From: an uncultured Alphaproteobacteria bacterium
GTDB lineage: Bacteria > Pseudomonadota > Alphaproteobacteria > Reyranellales > Reyranellaceae
Direction of reading: 5' to 3'
NCBI GenBank assembly: GCA_903929895.1
Contig: CAIYWM010000743.1
Location: 1 to 5,151 of the forward strand
Length of the DNA stretch: 5,151 nucleotides
Within the stretch, counting starts at the first letter, position 1. Each line of letters begins with the position of its first letter. The notes below the pieces were generated by a model. That model was given only the letters and a program-made list of their open reading frames with translations, did not search any database and was not told the origin of the DNA. A program made the translations under genes and the position numbers. Positions 1-5,151 of this stretch are shown piece by piece.

Positions 1-536
1 CCGGTGCGCGGCGCCTCGGGACGCGACACCCCCATCACGATCACGAAAGCACAATCGGGATGAGCGCCGCCCGTGATGTACCACTTGCGGCCGTTGACGA
101 CCCACTCGTCGCCCTCGCGACGCAGGGTCGTGGCGATGTTGGTCGCGTCCGACGAAGCGACGTCGGGCTCCGTCATGCCGAAGGCCGAGCGCACGCGCCC
201 CTTAAGCAGCGGCTCCAGCCAGCGCTTCTTCTGATCCGCGGTTGCCGCATGCTGCAGCATGATCATGTTGGGCACGTCGGGTGCCTGGGCGTTGAACACC
301 TCGGGTGCCCACGGCAGGCGTCCCATGATCTCGGCGAGAGGCGCAAAGGCGCGATTGCTCATCCGGTCCGGCAGACCGAGGTTCCAAAGGCCCGCGGCGC
401 GCGCCTTCGCCTTCAGCCCGGCCATGAACGGAGGAGTTCCCTTTCGGGCGGAGACATGAGCCGCCCATTCGCGGTGGCGCGGCAGGATCTCCTTGTCGAA
501 GAAGCCTTCGACGGCAGCCAGCAGGTCGGTGGTCAT
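1..536 (-). CDS. Acyl-CoA dehydrogenase, ACAD10/11-like, N-terminal part (3' end outside window)
   Basis: FAD-dependent enzyme that introduces an alpha-beta double bond into an acyl-CoA, passing electrons to an electron-transfer flavoprotein (family knowledge). The first 178 residues are visible. Residues 1 to about 115 form the helical N-terminal domain and the middle beta domain begins near 117. Its flavin/substrate signature MTEPDVASSDATN lies at 121-133, followed by NGRKWYITG at 148-156. The segment APEVFNAQAPD (77-87) together with the SSDATN form of the signature resembles the ACAD10/ACAD11 subgroup, whose members handle 4-hydroxyacyl-CoA or branched substrates; subgroup assignment is from memory of those motifs. 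The catalytic glutamate is in the unseen C-terminal domain. The start ATG (536-534) overlaps the TGA of the upstream VWA gene by four bases. There is no strong Shine-Dalgarno sequence, so translation probably depends on coupling. Family is near certain; substrate is unknown. Confidence 0.93.
   Translation of the reverse strand, partial: MTTDLLAAVEGFFDKEILPRHREWAAHVSARKGTPPFMAGLKAKARAAGLWNLGLPDRMSNRAFAPLAEIMGRLPWAPEVFNAQAPDVPNMIMLQHAATADQKKRWLEPLLKGRVRSAFGMTEPDVASSDATNIATTLRREGDEWVVNGRKWYITGGAHPDCAFVIVMGVSRPEAPRT
533..536 (-). promoter_or_regulatory. ATGA stop/start overlap coupling VWA gene and acyl-CoA dehydrogenase
   Basis: The TGA of the VWA gene (535-533) shares three bases with the ATG of the dehydrogenase (536-534). 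Four-base overlaps of this type usually mean cotranscription and translational coupling by terminating ribosomes. The lack of a good Shine-Dalgarno sequence before the second start supports coupling. Confidence 0.7.
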
Positions 537-1243
537 TTCATCTGGTTGGTGAGAAGGGCCGCGGCGCCGCCCTGATCCTTGCCATACTTCAGCAGCGCGG
601 AGCGTCCCCCGGCGGCATAGGCGGCGACGGCGCCGAGCAGGCGCTTGAGCTGATCGGGGCTCGACCGGTCGAACTTGCAGTAGGCCCCACGCGTCAGCTT
701 CGCGATCTGGGGAAACAGCCGCGACGCCGCTCGGTCCTCGCCCTCCTGGAAGACGAACACCGGCAGGCCGAGCAACCCGAGCTGGCCCGCCTCATGGCCG
801 ATCGCATCGACGTCTTCCTCACAGCAATCGCCGACGAAGACCACGGCATCGAGCCGGCTCTCGCGGCGCAGCTCGCCGGCATAGCGCAGCAGCCGCGCGA
901 TCTGGGTGCGGCCGGCGCCGCAGCGCACTGCACTCATGAGGCGTGCGAGTTCCCGGCCGTCCGAGGTCCACTTGCTGACCTTGAATTCCTCGAAGCCGCG
1001 ATAGAAGGCGAGCCGCACGTCGAGCCCGCCCAGCGTATCCGCCGCCACGAACATTTCGCCCTGGATGGCGCAGGCGTGATCCCAGGTCGGTTCGCGGCTC
1101 GCTGTCGCATCCATGGCGAACAGCAGGCGCCCGCGTCCACCCGGCGCGCGATCGACCGGCAGTTTGCCGACTTCGCGCACGAACGCATCCACGGCATTCG
1201 CACCTGCGGTAGACGGGACGTTGCGATTTCGGTCCTCGGCCAT
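533..1243 (-). CDS. Small VWA-domain (MIDAS) protein, function unknown
   Basis: A 236-residue cytosolic protein with no signal peptide or membrane helix. It looks like a single von Willebrand factor A fold. The hydrophobic strand RLLFAMDATAS (39-49) ends in D45-x-T47-x-S49, a variant of the DxSxS metal-binding MIDAS motif. T113 in GRTQI and D139 in VVFVGDCCEED fit the second and third MIDAS positions, so metal binding looks possible. A later strand LPVFVFQEG (160-168) and the AYCKFD segment (187-192) continue the Rossmann-like pattern. The ATG at 1243-1241 is preferred because GAGGG lies nine bases upstream and an in-frame stop (1270-1268) excludes a longer start. It is the first gene of a pair with the acyl-CoA dehydrogenase, joined by an ATGA overlap. 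I recall similar proteins in alphaproteobacteria annotated only as VWA-containing; the partner and role are unknown. The fold is confident by motif, the function is not. Confidence 0.85.
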   Translation of the reverse strand: MAEDRNRNVPSTAGANAVDAFVREVGKLPVDRAPGGRGRLLFAMDATASREPTWDHACAIQGEMFVAADTLGGLDVRLAFYRGFEEFKVSKWTSDGRELARLMSAVRCGAGRTQIARLLRYAGELRRESRLDAVVFVGDCCEEDVDAIGHEAGQLGLLGLPVFVFQEGEDRAASRLFPQIAKLTRGAYCKFDRSSPDQLKRLLGAVAAYAAGGRSALLKYGKDQGGAAALLTNQMK

Positions 1244-1248
1244 GTCCT

Positions 1249-1277
1249 TTGACCCTCTGCGATGCGTTCAATATGGT
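1249..1277 (+). promoter_or_regulatory. Candidate sigma70-type promoter of the MFS gene
   Basis: TTGACC (1249-1254, 5 of 6 to TTGACA) is followed after exactly 17 bases by TATGGT (1272-1277, 4 of 6 to TATAAT). Transcription would begin near 1284, leaving a leader of about 24 bases before the ATG at 1308. This is a pattern match only; alphaproteobacterial promoters tolerate weak -10 boxes. Confidence 0.42.
1253..1257 (-). promoter_or_regulatory. Ribosome binding site of the VWA gene
   Basis: The minus strand reads GAGGG here, nine bases before the ATG at 1243-1241. It is the best Shine-Dalgarno match in the intergenic region and supports the chosen start. A second purine run (AAAGGA, 1250-1245) lies too close to the ATG to be optimal. 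Confidence 0.6.
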
Positions 1278-1305
1278 GCAGCCGCGCGTTCGCGCCAACA
1301 TTGAA
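1267..1305. repeat. Nested imperfect inverted repeat in the divergent intergenic region
   Basis: Outer arms TTCAAT (1267-1272) and ATTGAA (1300-1305) enclose an inner pair GCGCG (1284-1288) and CGCGC (1291-1295) around a TT loop. TG at 1274-1275 can also pair with CA at 1296-1297. It overlaps both candidate promoters, so it could be an operator or a leader hairpin. Six-base arms at this spacing and a GC-rich inner stem can easily arise by chance in such DNA. Confidence 0.25.
1270..1298 (-). promoter_or_regulatory. Candidate sigma70-type promoter of the VWA gene
   Basis: On the minus strand TTGGCG (1298-1293, 4 of 6) and CATATT (1275-1270, 4 of 6) are separated by 17 bases. Transcription would start around 1263, about 20 bases before the ATG and just upstream of the GAGGG ribosome site. 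The -10 box overlaps that of the opposing MFS promoter by four bases (1272-1275). Confidence 0.33.
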
Positions 1306-1307
1306 GC

Positions 1308-2564
1308 ATGACCGGAAACGCCCCCACCTTCGCCACGCTGCTGCTGCGCGTCTTCGTTCCGTTCGCGCTCGCCTATTTCCTCTCGTACATCTTCCGCGGC
1401 GTGAACGCGGTGATCTTCCCGTATCTCGAACGGGATGTCGGCATCAGTGCGGGCGACCTCGGCCTCCTCACCTCGGCCTTCTTCCTGTTCTTCGCCGGAT
1501 GCCAACCGATCCTCGGCGTCATGCTCGACCGCTACGGGCCGCGCCGCGTGCAGGCGGTACTGCTGGCGATGGCGGCGATCGGCTCGGCCCTCTTTGGGCT
1601 GAGCCTGTCGCTCGGCGAGCTGATCGTGGCCCGCGTGCTGATCGGGCTGGGCTTCGCCGGCGGGCTGATGGCCGCCATCAAGGCGATCACGCTGTGGTAT
1701 CCGCCGGAGCGCTGGGGCCTCATCACCGGCTTCCACATGATGGCGGGCGGGCTGGGTGCGATGGCCGCGACCCTGCCGATCCAGTGGTCGCTTTCGGTCA
1801 TCAGCTGGCAGGGCCTGTTCTTCTGGCTCGCCGGGGTCTGCCTCGTCGTCTCTGCGATCCTGTTCACCGTGGTGCCGGAACGCGGCGCGCCGGCGGCACC
1901 CGGAACGCTGCGCGACCAGTTCCGCATCACCGGCATCGTTCTGACCAATGGCTTCTTCTGGCGCATCCAGCCGCTGCTCACCTTCCAGCAGATGGCGTTC
2001 ATCGCCGCGATCACGCTGTGGATCGGCCCCTGGCTGCGCGATGTCGGCGGCTTCTCCAGCACCGAGACCCGCGCCGACATCCAGCTCTACACCACGGCGG
2101 TAATGACGGCGGGCTTTGCGTTGAGCGGCGTGCTGGCCGGCGCCTTCCGCCGCGTCGGCGTCAGCGACTTCGCCTCCGCCAACTTCATCAGCACCCTGTT
2201 CGCGCTGGTCTGCGCCTGGCTCGCCTTCCTGCCGTCTTTCTATCCAGTCGTGGCCTGGCTGCTATTCGGCTTCCTCGGCGCCTATCCAATCCAGTACATG
2301 CCGTTGCTCGCGCGATCGTTCCCCCCACAATATGCCGGCCGGGTCAGCACCAGCTGCAATCTCGTGGTCTTCACGGTGATCTTCGGCGGACAGTGGGCGA
2401 TCGGAAAAGTCGTCGACCTGTGGCCGCGCACCGCGACAGGCTACGCGCCGGACGGCTACACTTGGTCGTTCGGCCTGCTGTTCATTCTGCAGGTGGCGGG
2501 GCTTCTGTGGCTTCTTCTATCGCGGGCACGTCCACTTCTGCAGGAGCGACCCCCGGCAGGTTGA
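1308..2564 (+). CDS. MFS transporter, 12 transmembrane segments, substrate unknown
   Basis: A 418-residue inner-membrane protein, a usual length for a major facilitator superfamily carrier driven by ion gradient or exchange. Hydrophobic segments fall near residues 12-34, 51-70, 81-100, 105-125, 137-160, 165-188, 222-242, 258-280, 288-308, 311-330, 348-368 and 386-405, with the typical central cytoplasmic loop at about 189-215. Motif A between helices 2 and 3 reads GVMLDRYGPRR (70-80), including the conserved Asp74 and Arg75. R30 and G31 sit in helix 1, and an FAGG turn lies in helix 4. The ATG at 1308 is the first possible start, because an in-frame TGA occupies 1302-1304. The only Shine-Dalgarno-like element, GAAG at 1303-1306, is one base from the ATG, so initiation may be weak. 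The gene is divergent from the VWA gene. Its last 27 codons overlap mipZ on the other strand. Subfamily and substrate cannot be assigned. Confidence 0.93.
   Translation: MTGNAPTFATLLLRVFVPFALAYFLSYIFRGVNAVIFPYLERDVGISAGDLGLLTSAFFLFFAGCQPILGVMLDRYGPRRVQAVLLAMAAIGSALFGLSLSLGELIVARVLIGLGFAGGLMAAIKAITLWYPPERWGLITGFHMMAGGLGAMAATLPIQWSLSVISWQGLFFWLAGVCLVVSAILFTVVPERGAPAAPGTLRDQFRITGIVLTNGFFWRIQPLLTFQQMAFIAAITLWIGPWLRDVGGFSSTETRADIQLYTTAVMTAGFALSGVLAGAFRRVGVSDFASANFISTLFALVCAWLAFLPSFYPVVAWLLFGFLGAYPIQYMPLLARSFPPQYAGRVSTSCNLVVFTVIFGGQWAIGKVVDLWPRTATGYAPDGYTWSFGLLFILQVAGLLWLLLSRARPLLQERPPAG
2482..2564. other. 83-base convergent gene overlap (MFS transporter / mipZ)
   Basis: The plus-strand MFS gene stops at 2562-2564 and the minus-strand mipZ gene stops at 2484-2482, so their coding regions overlap tail to tail. 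On the MFS side this holds residues 392-418 (second half of the last helix and the tail). On the MipZ side it holds residues about 287-312, the proline- and acid-rich tail. No noncoding space remains for an ordinary intergenic terminator, and I saw no hairpin followed by a T-run nearby on either strand. Confidence 0.85.
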
Positions 2565-3420
2565 GCGAGGCCACGAGATCGCGGACTTCCTGACGCGCCG
2601 CGACATGGCTCAGGGTCAGGGACGGCCCGCTGCCGCCGCTGCCGCGCTTCAGATCGAGCAGCGTGAGACCGCTCAGGAAAAGCTCCTTGTAGATCACGCG
2701 CTCGCTGAGGCCCGCTGCGACCCGGAAGCCGATCCGCTTGGCCAGCGCCTCGATCACGTTGCCCATGTCGCGCTTGTTGCGGGCCGCCAGCGACGAAAGG
2801 CGATTGCGCATCACGATCCAGTCGACCGGCCGGCCCCCCTCGACGGCGCGAATCTGGCGCTGCTTCCAGACGGCCTCCGCATAGATCGAAGGCCGCACGA
2901 TCTTCAGTGTCTCAGGATCGACGCGCGCCAGCAGGTCAAGATCGATGAAGCTGTCGTTCAGCGGCGTCAGCAGCGTGTCGGCCCAGGTGTGGGCCAGCCG
3001 GCTGAGATGGGTGTCGCTGCCCGGCGTGTCGACGATCACGAAATCGGCAGCCCCGACCGCGGGCTCCAGCGCCGCCGCCAGCCGCGCACGCTCATCGGCT
3101 TCGGCCTCGCGACGATCGTTCAGTGTCGAGATCATCACTGGCGTATGCAGCGGCATCGGCAGCTCGACGCCGTTCTTCTTCGCATAGGCCGCGCGGTTCT
3201 CGATATAGCGGCTGAGCGTTCCCTGCCGGGCATCGAGGTCGAGCGTCGCGACGCGCGCGCCGTCCCTCATCAGCGAGACGGCGATGTGCAGCGCCGTCGT
3301 CGACTTGCCCGAGCCGCCCTTCTCGTTGCCGATCACGAGGACGTGGCCGCGGCCCTCGATCCGAAGGGCCTGCGTCTGGGCGATGCTCGGATTGGGCGCT
3401 GGTTGGAATGCCTCGCTCAC
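2482..3420 (-). CDS. mipZ: MipZ-type division-plane positioning ATPase (ParA/MinD family)
   Basis: MipZ forms a gradient from ParB-bound chromosome origins and inhibits FtsZ polymerisation near the poles, restricting division to midcell (known from Caulobacter). The 312-residue product has the deviant Walker A KGGSGKST (34-41, signature Lys34, P-loop Lys39), the DLDARQGTLSRY switch region (61-72) and Walker B FVIVDTPGSDT (127-137). It also has MipZ-like stretches PLNDSFIDLDLLARVDP (153-169), DWIVMRNRLS, ERVIYKELFLSGLTLLDL and LSHVAARQEVRDL. The frame is open for 199 codons above the chosen start, but that region is the oxidoreductase gene. GTG at 3420-3418 is chosen because it overlaps that gene's TGA by four bases, has AAGG four bases upstream, and precedes the ATPase fold. 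Oddities are a leader of about 25 residues, a GSGGSG insert at 260-265 and a tail beyond LNL (286-288) that lies inside the MFS gene. Family is confident; exact start is somewhat less so. Confidence 0.92.
   Translation of the reverse strand: MSEAFQPAPNPSIAQTQALRIEGRGHVLVIGNEKGGSGKSTTALHIAVSLMRDGARVATLDLDARQGTLSRYIENRAAYAKKNGVELPMPLHTPVMISTLNDRREAEADERARLAAALEPAVGAADFVIVDTPGSDTHLSRLAHTWADTLLTPLNDSFIDLDLLARVDPETLKIVRPSIYAEAVWKQRQIRAVEGGRPVDWIVMRNRLSSLAARNKRDMGNVIEALAKRIGFRVAAGLSERVIYKELFLSGLTLLDLKRGSGGSGPSLTLSHVAARQEVRDLVASLNLPGVAPAEVDVPAIEEATEAPPPAE
3417..3420 (-). promoter_or_regulatory. GTGA stop/start overlap coupling the oxidoreductase gene and mipZ
   Basis: The oxidoreductase stop TGA (3419-3417) shares bases with the mipZ start GTG (3420-3418). 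A weak AAGG (3428-3425) precedes it by four bases. The arrangement implies one mRNA and coupled translation, and no separate mipZ promoter is visible without entering the upstream coding region. Confidence 0.6.
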
Positions 3421-5151
3421 TGGGCCTTGCGGATCCAGACGGCGGTGTCGTGGAACACCGCACCACCATTGGGCCAGCCGGGATCGGCCGAGGTCAGCGC
3501 ATTGATGCCGATGCCGGTCTCGAAGTTGCGGTTGGGCCAGATGCCCTCGACGACGACCACGCCCTTCTGCTGGCCTGCGCGCGGCTTGGCATTGACCATG
3601 GTCTTGCCGCGCTCGTTGCCGATCTCGAGCCGCTCGCCCTCGACGATGCCCATGGCGGTGCAGTCGTCGGGATTCATCAGCGCCGTCGGCCGGACCTCGC
3701 GCTTCTGCGAGCTGGGCGTCTCGGTGAAGGTCGAGTTGAGGAAGGTGCGCGCCGGCGCCGCGACCAGCCTGAACGGCTTGTCGTCGGTGGCATTGTCGAT
3801 CACGTCGAAATGGTCGGGCAGCACCGGCATTTCCTTGCCGCGCGGTCCATAGGCCGCCCAGTCGGGCTTGAAGCGGAACTTCTTGTCGGGCCAGGCAAAG
3901 CCGTCGAGGAAGTGCGACGTCTCGAAGCCCAGATGGAAGTCCTGGCCACCCTTCTGCCAGTTCGTCTCGGCGTCCCACATACCCGAGACCTTGAGCGTCT
4001 CGTCCATGATCTCCCACGGTGTCATGTCGAAGCCGCGATGCTTGGCTCCCAGGCGCTTTGCGAGTTCAGAAATCACGAAGTGGTTCTCGCGGCACTCGCC
4101 CGGCGCGTCAATCACCGCTTTGGCCACCTGGAAGAAAGTGTGGCCGCTGGCTGTGTAGAAGTCGTCGTGTTCGAGGAACATGGTGGCGGGCAGCACGATG
4201 TCGGCGAAGGCCGCCGTCTCGGTCATGAACTGCTCGTGCACGCAGGTGAACAGGTCTTCGCGCTTGAAGCCCTTGTGGACCAGCTCGAGTTCCGGACAGA
4301 CCATCGCCGGGTTGGTGTTCTGGATCAGCAGGCCGGTGACCGGCGGCCCGTTCTTCAGCGCCTCGGGATCGTTGGTGAGCACCGGGCCCAGGCGCGACTG
4401 GTCAAGATCGCGGATCGACGGATCGACCATGTCGAGCCCTTCGATCAGCGTCTTGTTGATCGGATACATGCCGGTATGGCCGTAGAGCGCGCCGCCGCCC
4501 TTGTACTTCCACGCCCCCGTCACAGCCGGCAGGCAGGTCACGGCATGCATGTTGGCCGCGCCGTTGCGGCTGCGGCTGAAACCGTGATGGCAACGGATGA
4601 ACGACGCCTTGCTCTGCCCGTAGAGACGCGCAAAGGACACGATCTCGTCGACCGAAAGGCCGGTGATCTTCGACGCCCATTCCGGCGTGCGCGTCGCGAC
4701 ATGCGCCGCCAGTTCATCCGGCGCGTCGGTGTACTTCCGCAAATAATCCCAGTCGGCATAGCCCTCCTTGAAGAGGACGTGCATCACGCCCACCGCCAGC
4801 GCGCCGTCCGTGCCGGGACGCACTGCGAGGTGGATGTCGGCCTGGTCGGCGGTGCCCGTGCGATAAGGATCGACGACGACGAGCTTGGCGCCCCTCTTCT
4901 TGGCCTTCATCGCGTGGGTCATGACGTTGACCTGGGTGTTCACGGGATTGCCGCCCCAGATCACCACCAGCTCGGCATGTTCGTCGATCTCCCGCACGTC
5001 CGCGCCGCGCTTGGCGCCGACGCCGGCGATCCAGCCGGTGTCGGAAAGCGTGACGCAGATGGTCGAGAACCAGCGCGAATACTTCATCGCATGGCGCAGG
5101 CGGTTGATGCCGTCGCGCTGCACCAGGCCCATCGTGCCGGCATAATAATAG
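3417..5151 (-). CDS. Molybdopterin-dependent oxidoreductase (BisC/DMSO reductase superfamily), N-terminus outside window
   Basis: A member of the Mo-bis-MGD oxidoreductase superfamily, transferring oxygen or electrons to an unidentified substrate. The frame stays open to the right edge (YYYAGT precedes the first internal ATG at 5132-5130), so that ATG is probably not the start. About 110 N-terminal residues, normally carrying the CxxC-type [4Fe-4S] segment, are likely missing. Numbering from that internal Met: STIC (23-26) offers Cys26 as a possible Mo ligand; VIWGGNPVNTQ (57-67) and VVVDPYRTGTADQAD (85-99) are MGD-binding stretches; RCHHGFSRSRNGAANM (180-195) and LPAVTGAWKYKGGGALY (201-217) are typical core motifs. 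QNTNPAMVCP (271-280) and FADIVLPATMFLEHDD (309-324) follow. The C-terminal molydopterin-dinucleotide-binding domain spans roughly 455-570 (NSTFTE, MNPDDCTAMGIVEGERLEI, ALTSADPGWPNGGAVFHDT). No Tat signal can be assessed. mipZ follows directly. Superfamily is certain; substrate is unknown. Confidence 0.93.
   Translation of the reverse strand, partial: YYYAGTMGLVQRDGINRLRHAMKYSRWFSTICVTLSDTGWIAGVGAKRGADVREIDEHAELVVIWGGNPVNTQVNVMTHAMKAKKRGAKLVVVDPYRTGTADQADIHLAVRPGTDGALAVGVMHVLFKEGYADWDYLRKYTDAPDELAAHVATRTPEWASKITGLSVDEIVSFARLYGQSKASFIRCHHGFSRSRNGAANMHAVTCLPAVTGAWKYKGGGALYGHTGMYPINKTLIEGLDMVDPSIRDLDQSRLGPVLTNDPEALKNGPPVTGLLIQNTNPAMVCPELELVHKGFKREDLFTCVHEQFMTETAAFADIVLPATMFLEHDDFYTASGHTFFQVAKAVIDAPGECRENHFVISELAKRLGAKHRGFDMTPWEIMDETLKVSGMWDAETNWQKGGQDFHLGFETSHFLDGFAWPDKKFRFKPDWAAYGPRGKEMPVLPDHFDVIDNATDDKPFRLVAAPARTFLNSTFTETPSSQKREVRPTALMNPDDCTAMGIVEGERLEIGNERGKTMVNAKPRAGQQKGVVVVEGIWPNRNFETGIGINALTSADPGWPNGGAVFHDTAVWIRKAQ

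Noticed and set aside
60..575. Plus-strand open frame (171 codons) opposite the acyl-CoA dehydrogenase
   Set aside because: The minus-strand frame carries diagnostic dehydrogenase motifs; this one is its antisense shadow.
819..1736. Minus-strand open frame (305 codons) across the VWA start and the MFS 5' part
   Set aside because: It is out of frame with the VWA gene and antisense to the transporter, highly charged and low in complexity, with no domain.
1262..2593. Plus-strand open frame (443 codons) in another frame across the whole MFS gene
   Set aside because: Its translation is dominated by Arg, Pro, His and Gly with no membrane helices, while the overlapping frame gives a textbook MFS protein.
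2565..2660. Possible terminator for the MFS transcript just after its stop
   Set aside because: The region is mipZ coding sequence. It has GC-rich self-complementary bits but no stem followed by a T-run on either strand.
2605..3852. Long plus-strand open frame (415 codons) opposite mipZ and the end of the oxidoreductase gene
   Set aside because: It is antisense to two genes with clear conserved motifs. Its translation is Arg/Ala/Gln-rich with no recognisable domain, as expected for a GC-rich antisense shadow.
3421..4017. Upstream extension of the mipZ open frame by 199 codons
   Set aside because: The region is the oxidoreductase C-terminal coding sequence in another frame, and the extension's translation has no family features. 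The GTG at 3420 with the four-base overlap is the sensible start.
5130..5132. ATG as true start of the oxidoreductase
   Set aside because: The frame stays open upstream to the window edge (YYYAGT), and superfamily members have an N-terminal iron-sulfur segment before this point, so this is an internal methionine.

Overview
The window is a GC-rich stretch of bacterial chromosome, almost fully coding, and reads as ordinary core or metabolic DNA. I found no transposase, integrase, tRNA, rRNA, CRISPR array or phage gene. The best taxonomic clue is a full-length MipZ-type ParA-family ATPase (2482-3420, minus). This division-site regulator is characteristic of Alphaproteobacteria, so the source is very probably an alphaproteobacterium. 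Genus cannot be fixed from sequence alone.

Layout. Positions 1-1243 hold a minus-strand pair. It starts with a small von Willebrand factor A-like protein (533-1243) and continues, with a 4-base ATGA stop/start overlap, into the N-terminal third or so of an ACAD10/11-like acyl-CoA dehydrogenase that leaves the window at base 1. A 64-base intergenic gap (1244-1307) is the only noncoding DNA. It separates this pair from a plus-strand 12-helix MFS transporter (1308-2564), and it carries plausible back-to-back sigma70-type promoters whose -10 boxes overlap. From the right edge, a minus-strand pair comes in: a molybdopterin-dependent oxidoreductase (3417-5151, N-terminus outside the window), then mipZ, which starts on GTG inside a 4-base GTGA overlap with the oxidoreductase stop. 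The mipZ 3' end runs 83 bases into the 3' end of the MFS gene, tail to tail.

How the genes work together. The two 4-base overlaps suggest translational coupling within VWA-acyl-CoA dehydrogenase and within oxidoreductase-mipZ. The acyl-CoA dehydrogenase (CoA-thioester oxidation), the MFS carrier and the molybdoenzyme are all plausible parts of catabolism, but no substrate can be read from the sequence. MipZ has no evident functional link to the molybdoenzyme. Nothing here amounts to a clear undescribed system. The points worth a second look are the coupling of a division regulator to a molybdoenzyme, the mipZ/MFS convergent overlap that matches exactly the non-conserved MipZ tail, and the compact divergent promoter region.
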